The notes under the pieces are model-generated. The model was not told where the DNA came from and did no database searches. It saw only the letters and a program-made list of their open reading frames with translations. Positions 44,500 to 53,163 of a stretch of 64,000 bases of DNA are shown here, in pieces; the stretch's first letter is position 1; every line of letters starts with the position of its first letter. The stretch lies in the NCBI GenBank assembly GCA_964428355.1, contig CAYRYU010000030.1, forward strand, positions 1 to 64,000. Reading direction: 5' to 3'. The stretch is from CAYRYU01 sp964428355. GTDB lineage: Bacteria > Muiribacteriota > Ozemobacteria > Ozemobacterales > Ozemobacteraceae. A program made the position numbers and the translations under genes.

Positions 44500-45300
44500 C
44501 GGCATGATCCCAACCCCCAATTCCGAGTTTCCACGATCTTTTTCCGCTCTGGCAAGGTTCGCCCTCGCCTCGAAACAGGTCGGACGGATCCGGACCGCCG
44601 CCCTATAATACATCACCGCGGCTTCGAGATTTCCCGTGCGTTGCAGGAGAACCCCGAGATCGTTTTAGGAATCGATATTTCCTGAGTTGATCTCGAGAGC
44701 GGGACGAAACTTCCTCATTGCTTCTTGAATCCTCCTTGAACACGGACCTCTGTGGGCTCCCCATGAACCCAGAACCACAAGAAGAAACAGGCCGAAAAGC
44801 TGGAGGATCGCGTTCTCCTGGAAAGGATTACCAGGGACCGGGGTTCCCCCGGAAAATTGATTCCGGCATTGTCAACGGCCGTCTGTCGGAACAGCATGAA
44901 ACCAATAATCTCCAGGATGGGCGGCAGGTATCTGGGAACCCAGTGTTTTCGAGGGGATCCAGCGTTATCCAGAGGAAGTCGGAGGAAGTCGGAGGAGGCC
45001 GGCAAGGAGGAGCAAACCCAACGCAACCGCAGTTCTTTCCCGGCACCAGAGACCCAGAGAAAGGGCAACCATCCGGATCAGCCGTGACAACAACCCTGAT
45101 CTCAGAAAAAATGGAGAATAGCCATAGTCATTGAGGAGGCCCCAAGCCCTTCTCTACCGATAAGTGCAAAAACCAGCCATGTGGTAACCAGATGCCCCGG
45201 TTGGGTTGGTTGTTCCTCCACCGGATACCAGCCATGTCGGTATCCCCATAGTGGCTTCCATCGATTCCATTGCCGCCGCCACCACTACCGCCACCAGTGA
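44500..45300 (-). pseudogene. Decayed O-antigen-ligase-like / TPR protein gene
   Basis: No intact frame covers 44.27-45.39 kb, but remnants line up on the minus strand. Near 44500-44720 EAMRKFRPALEINSGN is followed by IDS, a TAA stop, then NDLGVLLQRTGNLEAAVMYY and RAAVRIRPTCFEARANLA, plainly a pair of TPRs broken by a stop. Just upstream in that frame is a membrane helix (AILQLFGLFLLVVLGSWG). Further upstream (about 45150-45250) is LPHGWFLHLSVEKGL in another frame, like the Wzy_C region of O-antigen ligases, which often end in TPRs. Multiple frameshifts are needed. The stretch 44270-44500 shows nothing further. The TPR remnant is strong; the ligase assignment is tentative. Confidence 0.45.
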
Positions 45301-45329
45301 ATATCTGGATGACGGTCTGGATGATCTCA

Positions 45330-45379
45330 AAATCGGGGACATGAGAATCAATTGGAATTGATTCTCATGTCCCCGATTT
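45330..45379. repeat. REP-like perfect palindrome, copy 2 (possible operon terminator)
   Basis: A 24-base perfect inverted repeat, arms 45330-45353 and 45356-45379, loop GG. The core GGGGACATGAGAATC equals that of the element at 40414-40480. It begins 16 bases after the stop of the last gene of the lux-like operon and is followed on the minus strand by TTTT, so it could also terminate that transcript. Confidence 0.92.
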
Positions 45380-45394
45380 AGATCTCCCCGGATG

Positions 45395-46525
45395 TCAGGG
45401 GAGATGACGGCGGATTTCCAGGTCGGCGTAGACTCGTGTGAATTTTGGGAAGCGAGTTCGAAGGCTCTCGACGCAGAATAGGAGTCGTTCATAGGTATGC
45501 CCGAGGACGACGAAGTCGCGGCGCTGGTTTCCGTGCATCTTCAGGGCAGGAAAGTAGACCACGGGGACGAACCCGGCCCTGGTCATGAACTCGATTCCCT
45601 GGCAGTCCGCGGCATCCACGATCATTTCGATGTAGCTCATGTTCCGATCATGGAGCAGTCGGGCCACCTCACGGTACAACACCGAAGGGTCGACCGGGAT
45701 CTCAAGCCGTTCAACGATCACGGAGGCAAACCGGAAGGAATCGTTTACTGCGGCAAAGACCTCGAGCTTTCCCTCGGGATCGGTAAGGAGGACGTTGGGT
45801 TCCTGGAAGGGATAGAAGTTGGTGGACAGGAGGTCCATTTCGCGCAGGCGGCTATATTTTCTCCGAACGAAGTTGGGGGCTTCGATCAGTTCCAGTTCCA
45901 CCGCACCTGTGCCCAGAGCCTCTTCGACCCTCGGAGGGTGAAACGCGGGAAGAGGAGGCAGCGTCCAATCATCACAGATCAACTCAAAGAATGGAGCAAC
46001 GATGGGATGAAGCGGAAAACCCTGGAACCGCTTTCCCTCGAGAACTCCATCGAAGTACCTTACCGTCACTCCCGCCGGATTACGAGTCCTTTCACGGGCC
46101 GAGGTCGGGAAGAAGCCGAGAAAGCGGAACCCCTCTTCCACGGAAAGGAGGAGTTGGTCGAACGAAATGAACCTTGTGGTGATGAAGAGCAGATCCAGCT
46201 GTGGCCGCCCGGCTTCGGCCGCAGCAGCGATCAGGGACCGCTGGATTTTTCTGCCTCCATCGGCTAGGGGATCTGTGTAAAGCCTCACGATCTTCCCGAT
46301 CCGCTGCTCGAGATCGCGTTTCACGGCAAGGACCCCGACGATCTTTCCCCCGGCCTCGGCGACAATCCATTGAAATCCTTTGTCAGAAAGGGAACTCCCC
46401 AGTTTCCTGTGATCGAGGAAAAGGGGATCGTTCATCACCTCCACCGCCGCCCCCTGGTACATTTCCACGATGGGCATCACGTCGCCGTGCGAGGCCGGCC
46501 GGATAGAAAAGGCTTGCGCGATCAT
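45395..46525 (-). CDS. GNAT-family acetyltransferase-like protein with a second GNAT-like half
   Basis: 376 residues. The N-terminal half (about 5-150) is a GNAT domain (FSIRPASHGDVMPIVEMYQG, WIVAEAGGKIVGVLAV, RKIQRSLIAAAAEAG). The C-terminal half (about 210-376) again has GNAT-like strands (SYIEMIVDAADCQGIEFMTR, then AGFVPVVYFPALK). The CoA-binding Q/RxxGxG/A loop is poorly preserved, so catalysis is uncertain. The layout parallels residues 170-504 of the GNAT protein encoded earlier in the operon. It overlaps the MFS gene by four bases and is the last gene of the six-gene lux-like operon. Confidence 0.7.
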   Translation of the reverse strand: MIAQAFSIRPASHGDVMPIVEMYQGAAVEVMNDPLFLDHRKLGSSLSDKGFQWIVAEAGGKIVGVLAVKRDLEQRIGKIVRLYTDPLADGGRKIQRSLIAAAAEAGRPQLDLLFITTRFISFDQLLLSVEEGFRFLGFFPTSARERTRNPAGVTVRYFDGVLEGKRFQGFPLHPIVAPFFELICDDWTLPPLPAFHPPRVEEALGTGAVELELIEAPNFVRRKYSRLREMDLLSTNFYPFQEPNVLLTDPEGKLEVFAAVNDSFRFASVIVERLEIPVDPSVLYREVARLLHDRNMSYIEMIVDAADCQGIEFMTRAGFVPVVYFPALKMHGNQRRDFVVLGHTYERLLFCVESLRTRFPKFTRVYADLEIRRHLP

Positions 46526-47772
46526 CTTCCTTCACCCCCCTCGGTAACAGGTTCATATAGTTCAGATTCCCTGCGGGAAAGGAACCAGAAAAAACCCGAA
46601 ACGATCATTACTCCAGCTCCTTCGATCAGGAAAAGAACCGACGCTTCAACGAGATCGCCGAGAAATCCGAAAAGGAGGTAGGCCACCGGAAAGGTGAAGC
46701 TGATCAACGCCTGCATGATGGCGAAGAACTTCCCCTTAACGGCGGTGGGAACGATTGCCTGGAACAGCGTTACGAACTTCACGTTGTTGATCCCCAAAGC
46801 GCAGCCCGCCACAAAAAGGAACAACAGGGTGGTCGAAAAAAAAGGGAAAAGACCCGGGAGGAAAATGGATAGCCCGAGGATGGTCAGGCAAACCGCTCCA
46901 ACCTTCACGGTGCGGTGTTCCGACTCGATAAAGGAGGAGGAAAAAGTACCCACCAGAAGACCCAGGCATAACGCGGCTTCAAGCTTCCCAAGAGTCGATG
47001 CGGGCTCTTTCAACGTTTTCTGGACGAAAAGAGGTAGAACCACCAGGATCGGGGTGGCGAAGAAATTGATCATCCCGAAGCCCAGAAGGATCTTCTTGAG
47101 GAGGGGCATCCGGTCAAGGTCAAGGGTTGCGTACGATCCAGCCGCGACCCCGGCCGGGGCGCCCTTCATGAGTTCCGGGGCCTTGAACCTGATCAGCCAG
47201 TTCACTAGCGCAGAGAAGAGAAAACTGTACCCGTTGATAATGACCAGACCGGGGATTCCAACCCGATCGATCAGGAAGGCCCCGGCAAGTGCACCCACAA
47301 AGCTCGCCATGGACTGCGTCGATGACTGGAAGGATACCGCAGACTCCATGTCTTCGGCGAGGACGATTTCCGGAAGGGCCTTGTTGAGCCCAGGATTGAA
47401 GAAGCCTTCGATGAGGGCGATGGTAAATCCCACGACGTAGGTCTGGATCAGGGAAAATGAGCCTGACTCCAGGAGCCCACCCGCCCACATCATCAGCACG
47501 AATGCGCCGAGGTCGCAGGTGACGAGCAAACGCTTGCTCCTGATCTTGTCTACCGTCCGGCCGATCGGCTTCACCAGGAGGATCGAGGGAAGGGCGCAGA
47601 CCACGAGGAACGCCCCCAGCGCGAGTCCACCCGACTTCCCAGCTTGGGAGAGGAGCCACCAGACTATCGCCAGTTGGTACATCTTCGTCCCCGCCTGACT
47701 CAAAATCTGGCCCACCCAGAGAAGAAGAAAGTCCCGGTTCCGGAACAGGAAGAAACGTCGTCTGGCTTTCAA
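46522..47772 (-). CDS. MFS transporter
   Basis: 416 residues with 12 predicted helices. It starts RRFFLFRNRDFLLLWVGQIL, like the MFS_3 (EntS/macrolide efflux) group, with the loop 2-3 motif VDKIRSKRLL (G-x-x-x-D-R-x-x-x-R/K-x type). The central loop is short and charged. It probably exports the product of, or imports the substrate for, the acyl-processing enzymes of the same operon: the next gene overlaps by four bases, and the LuxC-PaaK fusion ends 108 bases upstream. Confidence 0.88.
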   Translation of the reverse strand: MKARRRFFLFRNRDFLLLWVGQILSQAGTKMYQLAIVWWLLSQAGKSGGLALGAFLVVCALPSILLVKPIGRTVDKIRSKRLLVTCDLGAFVLMMWAGGLLESGSFSLIQTYVVGFTIALIEGFFNPGLNKALPEIVLAEDMESAVSFQSSTQSMASFVGALAGAFLIDRVGIPGLVIINGYSFLFSALVNWLIRFKAPELMKGAPAGVAAGSYATLDLDRMPLLKKILLGFGMINFFATPILVVLPLFVQKTLKEPASTLGKLEAALCLGLLVGTFSSSFIESEHRTVKVGAVCLTILGLSIFLPGLFPFFSTTLLFLFVAGCALGINNVKFVTLFQAIVPTAVKGKFFAIMQALISFTFPVAYLLFGFLGDLVEASVLFLIEGAGVMIVSGFFWFLSRRESELYEPVTEGGEGR

Positions 47773-47880
47773 GTTGCCATCTCCCAGAGGGCCGTCGGCC
47801 CCGGATACGCCTCAACGAGGCAGGACGGGCTGGGGTGAAAAAGCCCCCCAGGCTCCCCCCCCGGGCTTGTGGGAACCCCT

Positions 47881-50529
47881 TCACTCGCGTTCATCGAGAA
47901 CACCCTTCACTTTTCCCGTCCTTGGGTTCCGGGGAAGGGCACCCGGCGGAAACAGTTCTATGACGACCTTCCAGAGCTTTCCCGATTCGATCCGGGAACG
48001 GAGATTGGCCACACCCTTGTACAGCGCTTCCAGGACCCGCTTCTTGAAACCATCCGAACGTTCCTCGGTTTCGAGACGGATGACCACGAACTCTCGACCC
48101 GCCTCGTTCCGGCCCGCAAGTTGGATCTCCGAAATGGGAAAAGCCTTCAGTGCTTCCCGGAAATCGCGAAGCGTGATGTTGAGGAGGCCGACGGTGATCG
48201 TGTCACCAGAACGGCCCAGGAACTCGAAACGCCTCATCGTCCGGCCGCAGGGGCATTTCCCGGGAACGATCCTGCCGAGATCGCCGATGTCGTAACGGAT
48301 CAACGGAACCGCGTACTTGAGCAGGCTCGTAATGAGAACTCGTCCCGCTTCGCCGTCGACAAGCGGCTTTCCGGCTTCGTCGACGATCTCGATGTAGTTG
48401 AAATCGTCGATCGAGTGGTGCATCGTCCCAGTCATTTCGGCGCACTGGAAACCGATCTCCCCTCCGTCGTTCGCCCCGATGACCGACGCGATCCTCCTGG
48501 TTCCGAGCTCGGAAACGATCCATTCCCGATCGGACGGGCTCATGGGAGATCCCGCAAACAGGATCTTCTCGATTCCGAATTCGGGATCCATCTTTTTCAG
48601 GGTCCGGAAAAGGGGAAGCAGAACGGTGGGAACTCCCTGCACGACGTTGATCCCGAACCCCTTCCAGACTCGGTGGAAGATTTCGGGCTTGACATCCCCG
48701 GCAAACCCGAAGGTTGTCACCCCGACCCTGACGTTTATGTGATCGAATGAGACGAAGCTTCCATACAGGTCGCCGGCGAGAAAGCAGTTCGCCAGCCGGT
48801 CTCCCTTCCTGATTCCCGCGGCCCGGAAGAGCCTTACCGCCTGAGCGATCATCTGTTCCCAGTCGGGCCCGTCATAGACGGAGAACTTCGGTTCCCCGGT
48901 GGAACCCCCGCTTCGCGAAACGTACCCGCCCCAGTACGGACCGGTCACGAGATCCCTTGATCCGGGCAGGATATGCCTTTCGAGCTCCTCCCGAGTCAGG
49001 ATCGGGATCTTCGGGAGATCCTCGATCCCTTGGATTTCCAGCCCTCCGAGAATCCTATTGAAATACGGAGCCGATCTCGCCTTGCGCACGAGTTTCCGGA
49101 GCCGGGAATCGAACACCGCCTTTCGCTCATCCTCCAAAGCGAAGTCGAAAGGATGGAACTCGTCGTCCTCTTTCCCGGAACGACGGAAGACGATGTTGAC
49201 GAACTGGGGGAGGTCGTATGCCCCGTCGTGGGGGTCGTCGGGAACTCCACCCGACATCGCTCCGATATCGGTGACCCTGACCGCGCCGGCTTCAATGAAA
49301 CTTCGGGAGAGAGCCTGACGCTTTTCCGAGCCAGAAATCAACCCCACGGTCTGGAGATATCCCCGCAAACCCCGCATCTGGGGAAGGAAATCATCGATCG
49401 TATCGAAGGGCACAAGCCGGAGCGTCCTATGGAGCGGAGATGGCTGGATTTCCCGGTCGTGGTCAAGAACCACCGTCCAGTCGAGACCCCGGGGAGACTC
49501 GAAGAGACGGCCCTCCCCACGCGCATGGGCCACCTCGAAGACGGTCCTGAGCTTCCTGATCTCGACCGCGGTCTGCATGTCAGGGGGGCCCGGAGGCATC
49601 GAAGACGTAACCTTCTCGAGCTCGGGGGGAAGGGCTGCGGCGAGCTTTTCGGCATTCACCCGGTCCTGGACGAAGCAGACCTGCGGGGCAGTGCAGGCGT
49701 TTTGATCCCAGATCGCGATCTCCCCCGCGAGTCTCCTCGCGACTTCGGCCACCCCATACTCCGCCAGCCCGTTTCGCGTGACGACAGCGATGCTGAGCTT
49801 GGGTCCGTAGATGATCAGTCTCGTCCGGGCGGGAAGGTCGTTCCGGAATCCCTTCACGGCTTCTTCCCCTCCCCAAACGACGATCCCGTCGACGTGGCGT
49901 TTGAACTCCCCGAGCACATCGGAGTTTGAGGAAGGAACGTCGACCAGCGCAAGGCTCCCCGAGACCACCCCATCCCGGTCGATATCCTGAAGGCTTCTGA
50001 TCAGGGCGGGAAGGAAGACCCGCTCCCCCGAGGACATCTTGAAGATCGAGACGTTGCCGGTGACGAGGCCCCCCAGGAGCGATCCCGCCCCGACGAGGAA
50101 CACGTTGCCAGCCAGCACGTGGAAGATGGTTCCCAGGGGTTGCCAGGCAAGGCTCGTCCGGTCCGCAGCCTGGTATTTCCACTCCCCAAGCCGGGGAATT
50201 CCCCGCATCTCGCTTTCGAGCTTCGCCTCGAGCACGTCCGGATCGAACATCCGGGGAAGTTCGTCCAAGCCCAGTTCCACCATTTCGCGGGAAAACCCGG
50301 TCTCGGCGGGAAGGACCTCGAGCATCCGCTTCCTCGGACCGAATTTCGGATCCTGCCAGGTTTTCCCGAGACGTCCCAACAGTTCGAGCACCTTGTCGAG
50401 CGGATACCGGGAAAGCGCTTCCCGTTTCCGGTCGGCTTCGCCGCAAATTTCCGCTGCCTCTTCGACCGTGAGCGGCCTTGCGGCAGATTTCCAAGCGCCG
50501 AAAAGGTAGCGTGACTTCTGGTTCGTCAT
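47881..50529 (-). CDS. LuxC-type acyl reductase fused to a PaaK-type AMP-dependent acyl ligase
   Basis: 882 residues in one frame. Residues about 1-430 are a LuxC/acyl-CoA reductase domain (aldehyde-dehydrogenase fold): GTIFHVLAGNVFLVGAGSLL, KMSSGERVFLPALIRSL and the nucleophile Cys in DQNACTAPQ near 280. Residues about 460-882 are a phenylacetate-CoA-ligase-like adenylating domain with SRSGGSTGEPKFS near 541 (phosphate loop), IGANDGGEIG, YDIGDLGR and CPCGR (Zn/substrate lobe), ending PRNPRTGKVKGVL. Together they could activate a carboxylic acid as acyl-AMP, pass it to the reductase Cys and reduce it with NADPH to an aldehyde, as the separate LuxE/LuxC subunits do for luciferase. Start overlaps the luxE-like stop. 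No luciferase genes exist nearby. Confidence 0.9.
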   Translation of the reverse strand: MTNQKSRYLFGAWKSAARPLTVEEAAEICGEADRKREALSRYPLDKVLELLGRLGKTWQDPKFGPRKRMLEVLPAETGFSREMVELGLDELPRMFDPDVLEAKLESEMRGIPRLGEWKYQAADRTSLAWQPLGTIFHVLAGNVFLVGAGSLLGGLVTGNVSIFKMSSGERVFLPALIRSLQDIDRDGVVSGSLALVDVPSSNSDVLGEFKRHVDGIVVWGGEEAVKGFRNDLPARTRLIIYGPKLSIAVVTRNGLAEYGVAEVARRLAGEIAIWDQNACTAPQVCFVQDRVNAEKLAAALPPELEKVTSSMPPGPPDMQTAVEIRKLRTVFEVAHARGEGRLFESPRGLDWTVVLDHDREIQPSPLHRTLRLVPFDTIDDFLPQMRGLRGYLQTVGLISGSEKRQALSRSFIEAGAVRVTDIGAMSGGVPDDPHDGAYDLPQFVNIVFRRSGKEDDEFHPFDFALEDERKAVFDSRLRKLVRKARSAPYFNRILGGLEIQGIEDLPKIPILTREELERHILPGSRDLVTGPYWGGYVSRSGGSTGEPKFSVYDGPDWEQMIAQAVRLFRAAGIRKGDRLANCFLAGDLYGSFVSFDHINVRVGVTTFGFAGDVKPEIFHRVWKGFGINVVQGVPTVLLPLFRTLKKMDPEFGIEKILFAGSPMSPSDREWIVSELGTRRIASVIGANDGGEIGFQCAEMTGTMHHSIDDFNYIEIVDEAGKPLVDGEAGRVLITSLLKYAVPLIRYDIGDLGRIVPGKCPCGRTMRRFEFLGRSGDTITVGLLNITLRDFREALKAFPISEIQLAGRNEAGREFVVIRLETEERSDGFKKRVLEALYKGVANLRSRIESGKLWKVVIELFPPGALPRNPRTGKVKGVLDERE

Positions 50530-51671
50530 GATTTCCTCCTGAGGATCTCACCGGCCTTGATGGCGCACCCCTTGTGCTTGACCAGCCCTCCACGGCCCAC
50601 CAGGGTGAAGGTGGGAGCCTTCCACCCGCAGGTGCATGGCTCCGGATCGATGAAGCCAAGGTCGGTTGACAGGATGGAGAGGTTGGGCATCATCGCGTTG
50701 AAGGGCGTCAGCAGCTCCAAGAGCCCGGTTTCGCCAGGGGGAAGAAGCCCCAGGTCGACGGGGTCCCTCGCGAAGACGCGGTTGTAAACGGGAATGTGAA
50801 ACCTGTGCAGTCGGCATTCGATGTAAGGTGCACTGTGTTCCGCCATTCCGTATCCGTCCCTGATGTTCTCTTCGCAAATCCCCAACATTCTCGAGGCTTT
50901 CTGGCGGAAAAAGTCGCGTGGAACCCGCTTGTCATCGGCGGTCTTCCAGCCACCCCCGGTGAGGAGACGGCTGCCCGCCGGAAGCTTGACCGGGCGGGTC
51001 CGCTCGAGTTCCTCGAGGAGCTCGTAGATGAAGCTGATGATTCCCATCACCCTGACGGGTTTTCCCTCCTCGATGAAGACCTCGATCTTGCCCAGGACGC
51101 TCGGAAGGTCGAAGGCCCACTCCCCGGCCTTGTTCTTCCGGATCGCGAAGAAGGTTTCGGCAGGGGGAGCGAACCGTTGCTGATTCTTCAACGTGAAGGC
51201 GATGCCGAGGTCTTTTGCCTCGTCAGGATCGTAAACCAGCATCAGGTAGTTGGTGGGCTCCCTGGAAACGAGCCCCTCCTGCTTCCACAGCTCTTCGAGC
51301 TGCGCCTGGACACGGTCCAGGCTGTCCCGGTCGAACCAGATCTGGGTCTTCTGGCCCCTCGTCCCCGACGAGGTGAGCTTGAGAACGGCCTCTTCCTCGG
51401 GAAGGGAGGTCAGGAGGAAATACTTCATAGCGGTGACCCCAATTGATGGGATCCGCTCCAGATCCTCTTCCTTCTTTATTGAATCCGGAGAGAAACCGCG
51501 TTTTCGATAGATCCTGGCGATCTCCTCGCTGTGCTCAGCGTGGAAAGTTGCCATCTCCCGGCACGCATCGACCATCAGCTTCCGGGATTTCCCGCTCCAG
51601 TCGAGGGGATTTGGTGCCCGGCAAAGGGAACCGCTCGCCGGAAAATCATTCATTTCGCACATTCCTTTCAT
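50526..51671 (-). CDS. LuxE-type acyl-protein synthetase
   Basis: 381 residues. LuxE-family features: SIGVTAMKYFLLTSLPEEE, LKLTSSGTRGQKTQIWFD near 104 (AMP-binding loop), GGGWKTADDKRVPRDFFRQ, GYGMAEHSAPYIEC, and TDLGFIDPEPCTCGWKAPTF. It would adenylate a carboxylate and hold the acyl group on a Cys (LuxE uses a C-terminal Cys; IECRLHRF and KGCAIKAG offer candidates). It overlaps the LuxC-PaaK gene by four bases. Starts at 51671, 51662 or 51653 are all possible, the first having AAAGGA at five bases; the gene overlaps the upstream GNAT gene. Confidence 0.88.
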   Translation of the reverse strand: MKGMCEMNDFPASGSLCRAPNPLDWSGKSRKLMVDACREMATFHAEHSEEIARIYRKRGFSPDSIKKEEDLERIPSIGVTAMKYFLLTSLPEEEAVLKLTSSGTRGQKTQIWFDRDSLDRVQAQLEELWKQEGLVSREPTNYLMLVYDPDEAKDLGIAFTLKNQQRFAPPAETFFAIRKNKAGEWAFDLPSVLGKIEVFIEEGKPVRVMGIISFIYELLEELERTRPVKLPAGSRLLTGGGWKTADDKRVPRDFFRQKASRMLGICEENIRDGYGMAEHSAPYIECRLHRFHIPVYNRVFARDPVDLGLLPPGETGLLELLTPFNAMMPNLSILSTDLGFIDPEPCTCGWKAPTFTLVGRGGLVKHKGCAIKAGEILRRKS

Positions 51672-53160
51672 GGTTTTCCTTTATGACCCCCAGGAGACGT
51701 CTGGCGTATTCGGAAAAGACGTGGATCTCGGAAAAATCGACCTTCCGGGGTCCGATGGCCTGAAACCGTATGGCAAGGCGGTCGGAACACCGGTAGGGAA
51801 TGAACCCCCCAACGAAGAAACCGTGCTGGGAAAGAGCTTCGTAAAGGGTTCCCAGGCCGGGCTGATCAAGGGGAACATCCACCCCAGCGTAGAGATAACC
51901 TTCTTTTTTGAGGTGGATCCAATCCTGGACAAGGCTCTCCAGTGCGGCTTTTCCCGGGATCTCGAAGGAGAACTGGACCGATTCCTGCGAGGGTTCCCGG
52001 GAGATTGAGTAGGAGCCGGTCTTCTCGAGGACGCTGAACCGCGATGCGGGAACCCAGCTCATCCCCAGGGGGTCCAGAAGAAAGCCGAGCATCCGGCCGA
52101 GATTTTCGGGAAGACTGACTTCCCGGCCGAAGGGGTGGGAAATCTTTGGAATGACACCGTAAAGGATCGAGTACCGGTCGCTCCGGCTTGGATCAGCTCC
52201 CAGTCCGAGGTCGCTCAGCTTGGCCTGTGTGGCGGGGCTCTGGCATCCCAGGAACAGGGCAAGATCGACACATCCGTACCGGGAGATGAGGCGTTGGCTC
52301 AGGTCATGGTTCGTAACGAAGTCGAAGAAGAGATAATGGGCTGAAAGGGTTTCGGCCTTTTCCATGGTCGCATGGAACAGCCGGCTGAAAAGCCCCTTTG
52401 ACTTGGCCATCGGATCCGTTACCCCGAGGCAGGGTTCGATCACCAGCGGGTTTTCATTTCTCACCATAAGCCCGACGTGGCCCACCATGCGTCCCTCCGG
52501 AACGGCAGCCACGATCGAAATCAGTCTTCCCTCGCTGATGAGCGCACGGATTTTTTCCGGGTAGTAGATGAACTCGTTGATATAGTTGTATCCGTAAACA
52601 GCGTAGAAAAGCCTGCTCAGGGCGCCCTCTTCGCCTTCCTCAAGCTCCCTGATGCGGACCTGTTCCTCGGCAAGTTCGAGGGTCTCCCTGGGGCAGGAAG
52701 CCCCGTCCGTAACCGAACTCGGTATTGCGGATTGGCCGAGCAAGATTCCAAGGGAGATCACCTGGCCCGCGCGGCCGAGGTTATCGACCCTGATGCTCTC
52801 GAAATCGTCAGGAGAAACGGAAAACCGGCCAAGGGCTTCGTCGAGGATGGAGGTTCCACGCTGATGGATCGGAACCCCGCGGTTCAGCAGCTCGACCGTC
52901 AGCCGCCCTCCGCTTTCGGAAACCGTGACCCGGATGGTGGGAGCGGGCCTTCCCCGGCCCTGGACTCCCTGTATCAGGGAGATCGCTCCCCGAACGCCTT
53001 TCGACAGGGTTTCCAGACTCTCCACCGCCATCCCGTTCTCACGGGCGAAACCCGTGACGAAATCGATCGTGGCTTCGATGAATGGGGGAAGCGCGGGAAA
53101 CTCGACAACACCCTGGGAATCACCACTGCCGGCCGGTCCCTGGGGCTTCACCGGGACCAC
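51646..53160 (-). CDS. RsbW-like HATPase domain fused to a double-GNAT protein
   Basis: 504 residues. The N-terminal ~140 residues resemble an anti-sigma-factor-type HATPase (FIEATIDFVTGFARENGMAV, APTIRVTVSESGGRLTVELL, NRGVPI), but the ATP-binding Asn of the usual EAxxNAI box is replaced (KGVRGAISLI), so ATP binding is doubtful. Residues ~165-330 are a GNAT domain (QVRIRELEEGEEGALSRLFY, MVGHVGLMVRNENPLVIEP, KGLFSRLFHATMEKA). Residues ~400-480 look like a second GNAT half (YLYAGVDVPLDQPGLGTLYE, ALSQHGFFVGGF). The GTG at 53160 lies against the PaaK stop; the GTG at 53151 has GAGAGG at eight bases and may be the true start. Probable role: acyl transfer or regulation within the operon. Confidence 0.75.
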   Translation of the reverse strand: MVPVKPQGPAGSGDSQGVVEFPALPPFIEATIDFVTGFARENGMAVESLETLSKGVRGAISLIQGVQGRGRPAPTIRVTVSESGGRLTVELLNRGVPIHQRGTSILDEALGRFSVSPDDFESIRVDNLGRAGQVISLGILLGQSAIPSSVTDGASCPRETLELAEEQVRIRELEEGEEGALSRLFYAVYGYNYINEFIYYPEKIRALISEGRLISIVAAVPEGRMVGHVGLMVRNENPLVIEPCLGVTDPMAKSKGLFSRLFHATMEKAETLSAHYLFFDFVTNHDLSQRLISRYGCVDLALFLGCQSPATQAKLSDLGLGADPSRSDRYSILYGVIPKISHPFGREVSLPENLGRMLGFLLDPLGMSWVPASRFSVLEKTGSYSISREPSQESVQFSFEIPGKAALESLVQDWIHLKKEGYLYAGVDVPLDQPGLGTLYEALSQHGFFVGGFIPYRCSDRLAIRFQAIGPRKVDFSEIHVFSEYARRLLGVIKENHERNVRNE

Positions 53161-53163
53161 CTC

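Noticed and set aside
44718..45134. 138-residue plus-strand frame in the decayed region
   Set aside because: Antisense to the TPR/ligase remnant; composition rich in Ser/Gly/Arg with no signal or domain.
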